Assembly: GCF_021596505.1 (NCBI RefSeq)
Contig: NZ_PJIZ01000004.1
Location: forward strand, 1-64,000
Direction of reading: 5' to 3'
Origin: Nostoc sp. CMAA1605
Lineage (GTDB): Bacteria; Cyanobacteriota; Cyanobacteriia; Cyanobacteriales; Nostocaceae
Length of the DNA: 64,000 nucleotides
The notes below the pieces were generated by a model. It was not told the DNA's origin. It did not search any database and saw only the letters and a list, made by a program, of their open reading frames with translations. Positions within the stretch are counted from its first letter, which is position 1. Each line of letters opens with the position of its first letter. The position numbers and the translations under genes were made by a program. Positions 38,803-48,193 of the stretch are shown here, in pieces.

Positions 38803-39018
38803 ATGATTAACTTCGCAATTGATGAACTGAACCTTGTAAATTCACAAGACGAATTGATAGAAATTTCTGAACAAGAACAAAAACAAATCCTCGGCGGAGA
38901 TTGTTATTATGCAGGTCAAAGATATACAACAGGTGCTACAATCCCGCAGGGTAGTCAAGGATACGATAAAACTTGTATGTCAGATGGGACATGGAAGTGG
39001 CAGACATATCCAAAGTAA
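38803..39018 (+). CDS. Double-glycine leader peptide with Cys core (precursor 2)
   Basis: The peptide is 71 residues from ATG 38803. I prefer this to the in-frame ATG at 38776 because the paralogue at 39115 has homologous upstream DNA in which that frame is closed by TGA, and because AAGGAG lies 11 nt before 38803. The leader ends ELIEISEQEQKQILGG. The core starts DCYYAGQRYTTGA and has a second Cys before DGTWKW. The two Cys, the Tyr-rich start and the Trp end suggest a small beta-sheet with one disulfide. I do not know the family by name. It is one member of a tandem pair. Confidence 0.7.
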   Translation: MINFAIDELNLVNSQDELIEISEQEQKQILGGDCYYAGQRYTTGATIPQGSQGYDKTCMSDGTWKWQTYPK

Positions 39019-39114
39019 ATAGACAAAGCAGTTTTAACTCTTATGTGGTTTGCTAGTCTACTACTTTCGGAACTTCTAAAACACAATCATGACTGATACA
39101 GGAGTACATTTCAA

Positions 39115-39315
39115 ATGATTAACTTCACAAATTTACAAGACGAATTGATTGAAATTTCTGAACATGAGCAAAAACAAATTCTCGGTGGAGATTGCTATTA
39201 CGCAGATCAAAAATATACATCAGGTGCTATACTTCCAATGGGTAAAGACCAGAAAGACTTCCAATGTCAAGGTGACACTTGGGTAGCATATGATCCGGCT
39301 AATACTAATAGGTGA
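39115..39315 (+). CDS. Double-glycine leader peptide with Cys core (precursor 3)
   Basis: The 66-residue paralogue of the preceding gene has leader ELIEISEHEQKQILGG and core DCYYADQKYTSGAILPMG, then a second Cys and GDTWVAY. An AGGAG site lies 10 nt upstream. Leader and the first half of the core are nearly identical in the two genes, whereas the C-terminal ends differ. This is the pattern expected after duplication and divergence of an exported peptide. The upstream DNA (CAGGAGTACAT versus AAGGAGTATGT) is also duplicated. Confidence 0.7.
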   Translation: MINFTNLQDELIEISEHEQKQILGGDCYYADQKYTSGAILPMGKDQKDFQCQGDTWVAYDPANTNR

Positions 39316-39449
39316 TAGCTTTTAGTTGGAAGTTAACATCCACCTTTGGTTTTTTTGACGATATTGAGTATTTTGCCTCTGTTCTTCTGGGCTTGCCATA
39401 CTCAATCGTCAACAGGACTTAAGTAGAACAAGGTAAATAATTAAAGGTT

Positions 39450-39506
39450 TGTAGTGAGAACTTTAGTTTTCCGAAAAGGACTAAAGTCCTTACTACGAAC
39501 TGAATC
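39450..39506. repeat. GTAGT/ACTAC palindromic repeat, intact copy
   Basis: GTTTGTAGTGAGAACTTTAGTTTTCC and GGACTAAAGTCCTTACTACGAAC are imperfect inverted arms. It is the compact form of the repeat at 24555-24650 and shows the uninterrupted structure of the copy at 43910-44090. Confidence 0.7.
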
Positions 39507-39609
39507 TTATTATTTTTACATTGCTTAATATAGTTTAGTTTTTTCCAGTAGTTCTACTTAATGTAAGTATCACAATCAGTAGACCGAAATATTCTGCGAT
39601 CGCTTTTCA

Positions 39610-40086
39610 CTAAACAGACTCCTTAACTACTCCGCCCCCTGTACCGGCGCGTTCTTTAGCTAGACTATCAATGGCATCACCTAAAGCAGTAGTCAGACTC
39701 TTACGAGTTTGTTCGTGGTTTTCTTGTTCTGTCTTCAAAGCCTGCTGCAAGCGATCGCGTTCTTGAATTACCGAGACTAGTTTGGTTTTCAAATCTTCTA
39801 CAGTCCTGATAGCAGCAAGTTCTTGCTGAATTGCTGCCACGTTGATAGCTTTGGGTAAGGTGGTTGTGTCAATTCCTTTGAGTTTTTGAATTTCTGCTTT
39901 TAGGGATGCGCTATTTTGACGAAACAAATCCGCATCGGTGCGACGTTGTTCGGCTTCGGTGTTATAGAGTTTACGCCACTTCTCCGCACTTTCCCAAGCT
40001 GCATCGCGATCGCGCTGTTGTTCTACTAGCTGCTGTTTGAGTGACTCAATTTCAGCTAACCATTGTTGTGTTAAATCTGGATTCAT
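39610..40086 (-). CDS. Coiled-coil hypothetical protein
   Basis: The 158-residue, mostly helical protein is rich in Glu, Gln, Lys and Arg (WLAEIESLKQQLVEQQRDRDAAWESAEKWRKLYNTEAEQRR, later KTKLVSVIQERDRLQQALK). It has a Gly/Val-rich tail ending GTGGGVVKESV. There is no signal peptide or membrane segment. The heptad pattern indicates a long coiled coil, perhaps a structural or scaffold protein. I do not recognise the family. It is flanked by non-coding DNA on both sides. Confidence 0.7.
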   Translation of the reverse strand: MNPDLTQQWLAEIESLKQQLVEQQRDRDAAWESAEKWRKLYNTEAEQRRTDADLFRQNSASLKAEIQKLKGIDTTTLPKAINVAAIQQELAAIRTVEDLKTKLVSVIQERDRLQQALKTEQENHEQTRKSLTTALGDAIDSLAKERAGTGGGVVKESV

Positions 40087-40288
40087 AGCTGGTTATTTCG
40101 TATTTAAGTGCAGTTATAAGCTATTCCAGGCAAAATAAAAAATTTTCTCCTGTGGATCTCAAGAAATACACAGGTGTAGGGGTATAGGAGAAGAAAAAGT
40201 GTTTCTTTTATAATCATGCAGGCACATAGTCGTGCTAGTCAAAGGCTCTCAAGAAACACAATATTGGTTTTCCCTATTCCCTACTGCT

Positions 40289-41191
40289 ATGCCACAACCT
40301 CGTTTTGTCAGATTTTTCCGCCATCTCACCTGGCGGACACTGAAGAAAACCGTTGCTAGAACCATTACTAGAAGACTCTTAGGATTGGCTTCAGAAATTG
40401 CCTTTAATGCCATGTTATCTTTGTTTCCGGGAATTCTGGCCATCCTCACTGCCATTGGATTACTCGAAGAATCTTTGCAGGACACTTTTAGACAAATAGC
40501 GCAACAACTCAGTCAAGTTGCACCAGATGAAGCTATCACACTAATTCGAGAATTCGCTAACCAAGAAATAGCACACCCTAAAAATAGAGGATTATTTTCC
40601 TTGAGTTTTATCATTGCCCTGTGGACTGCTTCTGGTGCTGTGAGTACCGCTATGACAGCCTTTGATCAAATCCATCAAATACCACCAGAAAAAACTCGTC
40701 CCTTTTGGAAAGGGAGAATTATTTCTTTGGGCTTGACGGTAGGCACAATTTTATTGTTAATGTTAGCTTCTTTTTTAGTCTTTCTCAGTGACTTAATTTT
40801 GGGCTTTGTTGTCAGTGGTAATTCATCTTTAATTTTCTTATTAAATCTTTGGCAATTATTACGCTGGCCTTTGGCTTTAGGGATTGTGGCTACAGCATTT
40901 AGTTTTATCTATCGCTATGGCCCCAGCGTTTGGAATTCAGGTACGCCAATTATGCCAGGGGCGATGCTTGCGTCTATATTTTGGGCAATGTTATCGGCTT
41001 TATTTCGGCTGTATGTAGCTAATTTCGGCAACTATAACAAAGTCTATGGTGCGGTAGGAACAGTGATTGTCTTAATGCTATGGCTGTGGATGAGTGCAGC
41101 CGTTTTATTAATCGGCGATCAATTAAATGTGATTGTCGGTGAAGATATGCGTGCCAAAGTGTATCAAACTTCCCTCAAAGATCAACAGTAA
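40289..41191 (+). CDS. YihY/UPF0761 (BrkB-like) family membrane protein
   Basis: The protein is 300 residues from ATG 40289 (MPQPRFVRFFRHLTWRTLKKTV); a GTG 57 bp upstream gives a repeat-derived extension. About six membrane helices are visible. The family signature regions ASEIAFNAMLSLFPGILAILTAIGLLEE and YNKVYGAVGTVIVLMLWLWMSAAVLLIGDQLNVI are clear. It was formerly annotated as ribonuclease BN, but the family is of unknown transport-like function. The next gene (DUF4112) starts soon after and may be co-transcribed. Confidence 0.88.
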   Translation: MPQPRFVRFFRHLTWRTLKKTVARTITRRLLGLASEIAFNAMLSLFPGILAILTAIGLLEESLQDTFRQIAQQLSQVAPDEAITLIREFANQEIAHPKNRGLFSLSFIIALWTASGAVSTAMTAFDQIHQIPPEKTRPFWKGRIISLGLTVGTILLLMLASFLVFLSDLILGFVVSGNSSLIFLLNLWQLLRWPLALGIVATAFSFIYRYGPSVWNSGTPIMPGAMLASIFWAMLSALFRLYVANFGNYNKVYGAVGTVIVLMLWLWMSAAVLLIGDQLNVIVGEDMRAKVYQTSLKDQQ

Positions 41192-41257
41192 GTTAACTTG
41201 ACTAATAACTATGTCAAAATATTGAACGATTTTATTACCAATGAGCGATCGCCTACT

Positions 41258-41626
41258 ATGCCCCATGCTTCTTCTGTTGACTATCATACCCAAGCCGCAA
41301 CTTTAAAGCGTCTCCGGTTTTTGAGTCGGATTTTAGATAGAGTTATTGGTATTCCTGGTACACCCATCGCTGTTGGTTTAGATCCCATGATCGGATTTAT
41401 CCCCATCGGGGGTGATGTTTTAGGTTTGCTACTGTCTCTTTATATTGTGATTGAAGCGTCAAAATTGGGTATACCTAAAGCAATTCTCAGGAAAATGATC
41501 GTAAATATTATTATTGATAGTTTAGTAGGTATGATTCCCTTGCTGGGTGATTTGTTTGACTTTGCTTGGACAGCTAATGAATATAATATCCGGCTAATAG
41601 AAGAACACTTAAAATTTCCACGTTAG
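41258..41626 (+). CDS. DUF4112 membrane protein
   Basis: The protein is 122 residues from ATG 41258; a TTG at 41198 gives a 20-residue longer form and cannot be excluded. The characteristic RVIGIPGTPIAVGLDPMIGFIPIGGDVLGLLLSLYIVIEASKLGIPKAILRKM and DSLVGMIPLLGDLFDFAWTANEYNIRLIE match the DUF4112 pattern, with two membrane helices. Its function is unknown. It is close to the YihY-type gene. Confidence 0.85.
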   Translation: MPHASSVDYHTQAATLKRLRFLSRILDRVIGIPGTPIAVGLDPMIGFIPIGGDVLGLLLSLYIVIEASKLGIPKAILRKMIVNIIIDSLVGMIPLLGDLFDFAWTANEYNIRLIEEHLKFPR

Positions 41627-41731
41627 AAATGTAAGTAAATAATTTATGCTTACTATTGTCTGATTAGTCTACAACATGGTAGTAATTATAATTCTATCAA
41701 CTGCCTGAAAATTTTTTGAGATTAATCATTG

Positions 41732-42667
41732 ATGAAAGATTGGTGGCAAGCGACTTTTCCCCAAGGACGGCAAAGTCTAATTATTAGCGATGTTGACGGG
41801 TATCCTGTACAGATTGCCTATGGTGAAAAAGGCACAGGAAAACCGCTTTTTCTCTTACATGGTATGGGAAGCTGGAGCTATAATTGGCGTTATAGTGTAG
41901 CTGCTTTATCTAAGCATTTTCGAGTCATTTGTTTTGATGCTAAAGGCTTTGGATTTTCAGATAAGCCTTGGTTACGTCGAGAGAAAAATGGGCATCAAGT
42001 TATTGAACTAGCAAGAGTTATTCAAGGATTATGTGATGAACCAGCTATTATTGTGGGAGAATCCATCGGGGCGTTAATTTCCTTAGCTTTAGCACAAAGA
42101 AATCCCCAACTAATCGGCAGGTTAATTGTGATGAATGCGCCGGTTTTTGCGGAACGCCTACCACATTGGGCAATGGAAATCCTCGCCAAAACTCCTTTAG
42201 AAGTCTTACAGGCAATTGACCATTTACGTTTAGCTTATTGGTTCGCGCCACTGGTACGCGAAGTCATGGCCACAGAAAGGCGCAAAGTGCTATTTGATCC
42301 CTCAATTCTGACCCCAGAAGATGTTTATTGGATTACTTATCCATTTATTGAACTCCCTGGTACGTTGGTAAAAGTTGCCGAAGAATTACAAATAGCAGCA
42401 AAAGAAATTGAAGATTGGCAAGCTAATAAACCCAATCTGCTCACTCAAATTCAAACTGATTTAGACAAGATAGATTGTCCCACATTAGTTTTATGGGGCG
42501 ATCGCGATAGTTGGTTTCCCTCCACTCATGGCGAAAGATTACACCAACGCCTACCTAATTCCCAATTGCAAATCATCGATAACTGTTGTCACGATGCCTC
42601 AACTGGTGCAGCAAAAGAAGTGAATCAAGCCATTTTGAAATTTCTACAAGACACGGATTTTTTGTAA
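41732..42667 (+). CDS. Alpha/beta hydrolase
   Basis: The protein is 311 residues from ATG 41732. The oxyanion HGMG is at 43-46, the nucleophile elbow GESIG at 109-113 (Ser111), an acid is in LWGDRDSW and the His is in DNCCHDAS near the C-terminus. It is a typical cytoplasmic alpha/beta fold hydrolase with a lid region around 145-220. The substrate is unknown. LPOR follows on the same strand 200 bp later. A chlorophyll-related role is possible but unsupported. Confidence 0.85.
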   Translation: MKDWWQATFPQGRQSLIISDVDGYPVQIAYGEKGTGKPLFLLHGMGSWSYNWRYSVAALSKHFRVICFDAKGFGFSDKPWLRREKNGHQVIELARVIQGLCDEPAIIVGESIGALISLALAQRNPQLIGRLIVMNAPVFAERLPHWAMEILAKTPLEVLQAIDHLRLAYWFAPLVREVMATERRKVLFDPSILTPEDVYWITYPFIELPGTLVKVAEELQIAAKEIEDWQANKPNLLTQIQTDLDKIDCPTLVLWGDRDSWFPSTHGERLHQRLPNSQLQIIDNCCHDASTGAAKEVNQAILKFLQDTDFL

Positions 42668-42857
42668 TCTGTATCAATATGTTGAGCTAACAAAAAAATT
42701 AACAACTTATGCAAAGAAATATTAACCTCTAAAACCCTTTTGTTACCTAGATTTTCACCTCTTACCCCCTACTTCCTACCTCCTGTCTCCTCAAAACCGC
42801 TAGCTGACGGCAAACATGGTATGAGATCATAAAAAAACTAAGATTAATGCAAGTTAG

Positions 42858-43853
<996 letters not shown>

Positions 43854-43907
43854 GGGTTTCCAACTCAAAAAATATCTCATCATTTTGATGAGCAAGGCGA
43901 ATAACTA

Positions 43908-44090
43908 AAGATTTGTAGTAAGAACTTTAGTTTTCGGCGTTGCATAAATGCGGGATGAATTAAGCTTTTCTAGCAAAGTCAACCACCGATTTTTGCGCCT
44001 TTGCGCCTTTGCGCGAAACATAAATCATCACATTAATCAGCAACGCCTAGTTTTCAAATCAGGACTAAAGTCCTTACTACAAACTCAGTA
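43908..44090. repeat. GTAGT/ACTAC palindromic repeat interrupted by a MITE
   Basis: The left arm TTTGTAGTAAGAACTTTAG (from 43911) and the right arm GGACTAAAGTCCTTACTACAAA (to about 44084) belong to the same family as 39450-39506. They are separated by a 112-bp insertion at 43936-44047 flanked by TAGTTTTC on both sides. Confidence 0.75.
43936..44047. mobile_element. 112-bp MITE-like insertion with 8-bp target duplication
   Basis: Terminal inverted repeats are GGCGTTGC (43936-43943) and GCAACGCC (44040-44047). The 8-bp direct repeat TAGTTTTC flanks it at 43928-43935 and 44048-44055. The interior is non-coding and contains a GCGCCTTTGCGCCTTTGCG tract. It is too small for a transposase, so it would have been moved in trans. 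The parent element is not identified. Confidence 0.7.
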
Positions 44091-44160
44091 TCTCAAAATA
44101 TTTAGCTATATTTTTAGTAGCTACAACAGTACCATTTGCGGAAATCAGCGCATAGGATAG

Positions 44161-44430
44161 ATGTCACAAACTATTTCTAGAATATGCGGGCATATGGGAG
44201 AAAACTTTATTGCGGCGGTATTTGATGGTAGAGGATTTTATCCCCAAGAGGCGATCGCTTTACCTGTAAATACCCGTGTACGCTTAAGAATAGAAATACT
44301 GCCGAATAACGCACAAGCAACTGTATCTTTTTTAGCGACGGCGCGATCGCTACAATTGCATAGTCCGCCGGATTTGTCTGCTAACATTGACAAGTATTTA
44401 TACGTTCAGGAAATTCCCTATGAAACCTGA
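44161..44430 (+). CDS. Antitoxin-like protein of a VapBC-type pair
   Basis: The 89-residue protein lies immediately before a PIN-domain toxin gene and overlaps it by 11 bp, which is the standard antitoxin position. The segment FIAAVFDGRGFYPQEAIALPVNTRVRLRIEIL resembles the DUF104/AbrB-like antitoxins that start with a beta-rich DNA-binding fold. The C-terminal SLQLHSPPDLSANIDKYLY would be the toxin-binding tail. The ATG at 44161 directly follows the repeat region. The antitoxin role is inferred from context plus pattern. Confidence 0.75.
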   Translation: MSQTISRICGHMGENFIAAVFDGRGFYPQEAIALPVNTRVRLRIEILPNNAQATVSFLATARSLQLHSPPDLSANIDKYLYVQEIPYET

Positions 44431-44845
44431 AGTATTTCTTGATACATCTTTTGCCATTGCCTTAGCTGCACCCCAGGATAATTTACATCAACGAGCTTTA
44501 CATTTAGCCAGCTTGATAGAAGCAGCAGGTACACGTTTAATTACTACCCAAACAGTCATGCTAGAAATTGGCAATATCTTATGCCAACAACCCTATCGTC
44601 ATGAAGCGATTATGCTGTTAACTTCTCTAGCCTCTGATCCACAAGTAGAAATTGTGCCTTTATCTCAGGAACTCTATGAAAGAGCTTTCCAACTGTACTG
44701 CGAAAGCTCTGAAAAAGAATGGGGATTTGTTGATTGTGTATCTTTTATTGTTATGCAATTCTGTGGAATTACTGAAGCATTAACTGCAAACGAGCATTTT
44801 CAACAGCTAGGCTTTCGTGCCTTGTTACGAGAAACATCACTTTAA
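44420..44845 (+). CDS. PIN-domain VapC-type toxin
   Basis: The protein is 141 residues from ATG 44420, chosen because MKPEVFLDTSFAIAL starts the PIN fold; the in-frame start 33 bp upstream lies inside the antitoxin. Acidic Mg-binding residues are Asp8 (FLDTSF), Glu in VMLEIGN, Asp in WGFVDCVSF and a later acidic position. VapC toxins are ribonucleases that cut tRNA or rRNA. Overlap with the antitoxin indicates translational coupling. Confidence 0.82.
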   Translation: MKPEVFLDTSFAIALAAPQDNLHQRALHLASLIEAAGTRLITTQTVMLEIGNILCQQPYRHEAIMLLTSLASDPQVEIVPLSQELYERAFQLYCESSEKEWGFVDCVSFIVMQFCGITEALTANEHFQQLGFRALLRETSL

Positions 44846-44859
44846 AAGGGGAAATAGAG

Positions 44860-45000
44860 AAAGTAGGGGTGTAGGGGTATGAGGGTGTAGGGGTGTGGGG
44901 GAAGAAGAAGATATTTCTGCTGTATTTTGCTGGCTTGTAGTTGCAGTAGTTTCAGATTTTTAAGTCCCATTCCCTATTCCCCATTCCCCATTCCCCATTC
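44860..45000. repeat. TGTAGGGG and CCCCATT repeats
   Basis: GGGGTGTAGGGGTATGAGGGTGTAGGGG (44864-44899) is followed after about 80 bp by CCCCATTCCCCATT (44974-44999). It is the same family as at 14340 and 36110. Confidence 0.65.
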
Positions 45001-45079
45001 TTAATTATGTAAATTTCACGCCAACGTGCAAATTAACAGCAGGCGATAATGCCTATTGTGATGATAACAGCATGAAAGC

Positions 45080-45937
45080 GTGAATATAAATCTCCTCATT
45101 TCTCCTCAAGAACTCACGTCTTTGTTAGCAGCAAAATCCCCAAGGACTGTCATTATTGATACGCGCTCACCAGAAGAATATGCTATTGGCCATATTCCTC
45201 AAGCTATCAATATTAGAGATTTCTTTACTTATCTTTTAGATAATTCCTACCCTGCTGGATTCAAACAATTGCAAGAATATTTTGCCAAAATTATGAGCGA
45301 GGTAGGAATATCCGGCACAGAACATTTAATTGTGTATGAAGATGCCTTCAATAGAGGTTATGGTCAATCTTGTAGAGCCGCTTTCTTATTAAAATATTTG
45401 GGTTGTCCCCATGTATCTGTTTTGCATGGAGGATATAGAGCTTGGTTAGCGGCGGAATTACCCACTACTGATGAAGTACCGGAAGTTGAAAGCAGCATAT
45501 TTAGATTGCATCCCCAAGCTGAGATGATGGTGACAACAATCGAAATGTTGCAGGCTATCAACAACCCCGCAATTATTAAATTAGACGTGCGCGATCGCGA
45601 TGAATGGCAAGGTATCAGTTCTTCACCCTATGGTGTGGATTTCTGTCCCCGCAAAGGCAGAATCCCGAACGCCGTTTGGTTAGAATGGCATCGTCTGATG
45701 ACTTCTGAATCAGGAATACCGATGTTTCGCCCCACAGCAGAGATTTTAGAAATTTGCCAATCTCTCAGTATTAATTCTGAGTCTGTTGTGTATATCTATT
45801 GTTTTAAAGGTTCTAGGGCGGCTAATGTGCTGTTTGCTTTGCAACAAGCTGGAATTCACGCCAAAAATTATTTCGGTTCTTGGAATGAATGGTCTCGCGA
45901 TTTCTCGTTACCTATTGACAACAAAATAATCGCGTAA
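45080..45937 (+). CDS. Rhodanese-type sulfurtransferase
   Basis: The 285-residue protein has two rhodanese domains. The first (about 10-130, TVIIDTRSPEEYAIGHIPQAINI) is followed by a second (about 150-280) with active-site Cys241 in YCFKGSRA and the WNEWSRD end. Such proteins transfer sulfur from thiosulfate or mercaptopyruvate to cyanide or thiols. The start is GTG 45080; MNINLLISPQELTSLL aligns as the normal N-terminus. There is no signal peptide. The active loop is CFKGSR, which is not the classical CRKGV of thiosulfate rhodanese, so the donor is uncertain. Confidence 0.88.
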   Translation: MNINLLISPQELTSLLAAKSPRTVIIDTRSPEEYAIGHIPQAINIRDFFTYLLDNSYPAGFKQLQEYFAKIMSEVGISGTEHLIVYEDAFNRGYGQSCRAAFLLKYLGCPHVSVLHGGYRAWLAAELPTTDEVPEVESSIFRLHPQAEMMVTTIEMLQAINNPAIIKLDVRDRDEWQGISSSPYGVDFCPRKGRIPNAVWLEWHRLMTSESGIPMFRPTAEILEICQSLSINSESVVYIYCFKGSRAANVLFALQQAGIHAKNYFGSWNEWSRDFSLPIDNKIIA

Positions 45938-46096
45938 AATTATCCAAATTGGAATTTTGACTTGCCTAATAATATGGAAGATAGCCGTATTATGAATTAG
46001 TGCTTGTAGGCTAAGTCAATAAAACAGCTTGCTTACAAGCAAAAATTGAGCATGAAGCTCAGGAATTTATACTTGTTAAACTGGCTGAAAAATTCT

Positions 46097-46669
46097 ATGA
46101 ATTCTCAGGAAAATAATCCGAAAGAAACTACTGCGCCGTCTAAAACATGGCGAAATTGGCAGGAAAATTTTACCCTCATCGCGATCGCTTTAGTTTTAGC
46201 ACTATTGATTCGGACTTTTGTGGCTGAACCTCGTTACATACCTTCCGAGTCAATGTTTCCTACTCTATACGAAGGCGATCGCCTAGTGGTGGAAAAAGTC
46301 TCTTATCGGTTTCATCCGCCTACATCTGGGGATATTGTGGTTTTTCAGCCACCAGAAGAACTACAAAAGCGGGGATACCCCAAAGACCAAGCTTTTATTA
46401 AACGGGTAATTGGTTTACCTGGGGAAGTCATCAGCGTTGCTAACGGTAAAGTTTACCTCAATGGACAAGCATTAGCTGAAGACTACATCGCTGAACCGCC
46501 TAATCAGCCATTTCCACCAGTAAAAGTCCCCCAAGACCAATTTTTCGTCATGGGAGACAACCGCAACAACAGTAATGATTCTCGTTACTGGGGCTTCTTA
46601 CCCCAAGAAAATATCATTGGTAGAGCCGTTTTCCGTTTCTGGCCACCGGAACGCGTAGGGGTCATTTAA
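46097..46669 (+). CDS. lepB: Signal peptidase I
   Basis: The protein is 190 residues from ATG 46097 (MNSQENNPKE). In-frame starts at 46046 and 46052 would add about 17 residues and cannot be excluded. One N-terminal membrane helix (about 25-41) precedes the catalytic Ser52 (IPSESMFPTL) and Lys102 (FIKRVIGLPGE). The box GDNRNNSNDSR is near 155-165. The enzyme removes signal peptides on the outer face of the cytoplasmic and thylakoid membranes. It is a single gene. Confidence 0.95.
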   Translation: MNSQENNPKETTAPSKTWRNWQENFTLIAIALVLALLIRTFVAEPRYIPSESMFPTLYEGDRLVVEKVSYRFHPPTSGDIVVFQPPEELQKRGYPKDQAFIKRVIGLPGEVISVANGKVYLNGQALAEDYIAEPPNQPFPPVKVPQDQFFVMGDNRNNSNDSRYWGFLPQENIIGRAVFRFWPPERVGVI

Positions 46670-46819
46670 GTAGGGTGGGTTGAGAAAGTTCTTTGCTGGG
46701 AGTAGGGCATGGGGCATGGGGAATGGGGAATGGTGATAAATTCTGCCCGAATATTAGTTTTCAATACTCTAATACCAATTATTTAAAACTTTTGTCTGTT
46801 CCCCGTTCCCTGTTAAAGT

Positions 46820-47362
46820 CTAAAACCTTAAAAAATACATTAATTGTGCGATCGCTTCCCCAGGTATTGTCAATCTACGTTGAAAATCAGCTAAATCGCG
46901 GTACCCTCCAGACTGGAGGCGGTTCTGCACAACTGCTTCAGCTAAAGATATATCTATAAACGGCAGTTGGGCTAACTCTTCCACTGATGCAGTATTGACA
47001 TTCACTACAGCAGTAGAACTAACTAGAGACTCATGGTCATAATAACTAAAATTTAATATAGGTTTCAATGGTTCTAGGCGTGGAGCAGGCATTCCCAAAG
47101 CTGCTGCTACATCTTCAATGCAGTAAAATTTTACACCAGAACGAGACAATTCCACAAGCGATCGCGCCTGATGAATTGATAAACCAGGTAAGCGTAACCA
47201 ATCGTCTACAGTTGCTTGATTAGCATCAATACGGATACCCAATTGAGCCGCTATCTGGATTTCTTCCCCAGATTGTAATCGGTAATACGGGTCATTGAGC
47301 AATTTAGCCTTTAACTTGTTTAATCTAGGATTCCAAGGTAGCCATTGGTTCATATTGGTCAA
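46820..47362 (-). CDS. ComEA-like helix-hairpin-helix protein
   Basis: The 180-residue protein has tandem HhH motifs: LPGLSIHQARSLVELSRSGVKFYCIEDVAAAL (about 57-90) and VNVNTASVEELAQLPFIDISLAEAVVQNRLQSGGYRDLADFQRRL (about 119-165). The ComEA/T2SK-type HhH fold binds DNA without sequence specificity. It lacks an obvious signal peptide, so a cytoplasmic DNA-binding role, or a scaffold role, is possible. The function is not established. Confidence 0.8.
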   Translation of the reverse strand: MTNMNQWLPWNPRLNKLKAKLLNDPYYRLQSGEEIQIAAQLGIRIDANQATVDDWLRLPGLSIHQARSLVELSRSGVKFYCIEDVAAALGMPAPRLEPLKPILNFSYYDHESLVSSTAVVNVNTASVEELAQLPFIDISLAEAVVQNRLQSGGYRDLADFQRRLTIPGEAIAQLMYFLRF

Positions 47363-47475
47363 TAGTCAATAGTCATTAGTCAATAGTCAATAGTCATTAG
47401 TTATTAATACTTCTTCTCCCTTGTCTCCCTTGTCTCCCGATGCCCAATGCCCAATGCCCAATGCCCAATGCCCCA
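47350..47475. repeat. STRR repeats upstream of the HhH gene
   Basis: TCAATAGTCATTAG units (47358-47405) and CCCAATG units (47437-47473) fill the spacer between two same-strand genes. Confidence 0.7.
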
Positions 47476-47476
47476 T

Positions 47477-48178
47477 CTAATCCACCGATGCTTGGGCTTC
47501 ACAGTGTAATCTTGTGGCAATGCGAAACAGTTCTTGCCCGGTGTGCAGATAACGATCATCATAGTTGAGGGGAAAATAAGATAACTCTTCTAAGCCATCT
47601 CCTACTTGACTGAGGCTGTAGTATATGTGGGCGGCGGCTCTGGCTAAACTAGGGGGATTTGGTAAGGAACGAAAAGTAGTTTGGGCTTGTTTCAGGTCGG
47701 TTTTACAGTTTTTTAAATATTCTTGAAATTCATCTAGTAATTCATCATCAAAGGGATCAGCCGCTAGTTCTTCAATTTGCTCTTCTAGGGAGTTGAGAAT
47801 GCTGCACAGTAAGCGATTTACTGGGTGATATACTACGCGCAGCCATTCTTCTACCTGCTCGTCAACATCTTTGCCTGATTTACGTCTGGCTTGATAATGT
47901 TTTTGCGCTGATGCGGTGCGCTGTTGACGATTACCATTGAAATTTTGAGATTGATCCCGCAGTTGTTGGTCATAGTTGATACGACTTTGACTATCACCTA
48001 AGACTTCATAGGCTGCATTAATGCGAATAATCTGCTCGTTATCTGCGGTTTCCTGATTACTATCAGGATGAAATAACTTCACCAAGCGGCGGTAGGCTTG
48101 TTTAATCTCCGCTTGGCTGGCGTTAGAACTCACTTTGAGAGTTTCGTAGTGGTTGGAATCTTGTTTAAACTCGGCCAT
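47477..48178 (-). CDS. J-domain (DnaJ-like) protein
   Basis: The 233-residue protein has a J domain (about 8-68) with the HPD tripeptide at 37-39, which stimulates Hsp70 ATPase. The C-terminal two thirds are helical and specific to cyanobacteria (EEWLRVVYHPVNRLLCSILNSLEEQIEELAADPFDDELL). There is no zinc-finger domain, so it is a type C J-protein. The client is unknown. It lies 15 bp downstream of cysK on the same strand and is probably co-transcribed. Confidence 0.88.
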   Translation of the reverse strand: MAEFKQDSNHYETLKVSSNASQAEIKQAYRRLVKLFHPDSNQETADNEQIIRINAAYEVLGDSQSRINYDQQLRDQSQNFNGNRQQRTASAQKHYQARRKSGKDVDEQVEEWLRVVYHPVNRLLCSILNSLEEQIEELAADPFDDELLDEFQEYLKNCKTDLKQAQTTFRSLPNPPSLARAAAHIYYSLSQVGDGLEELSYFPLNYDDRYLHTGQELFRIATRLHCEAQASVD

Positions 48179-48193
48179 TCATCCCATTGATTA

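Noticed and set aside
47350-47475. Tandem repeats as a CRISPR array
   Set aside because: Units are 7-14 bp without unique spacers of regular length, and no cas genes are near.
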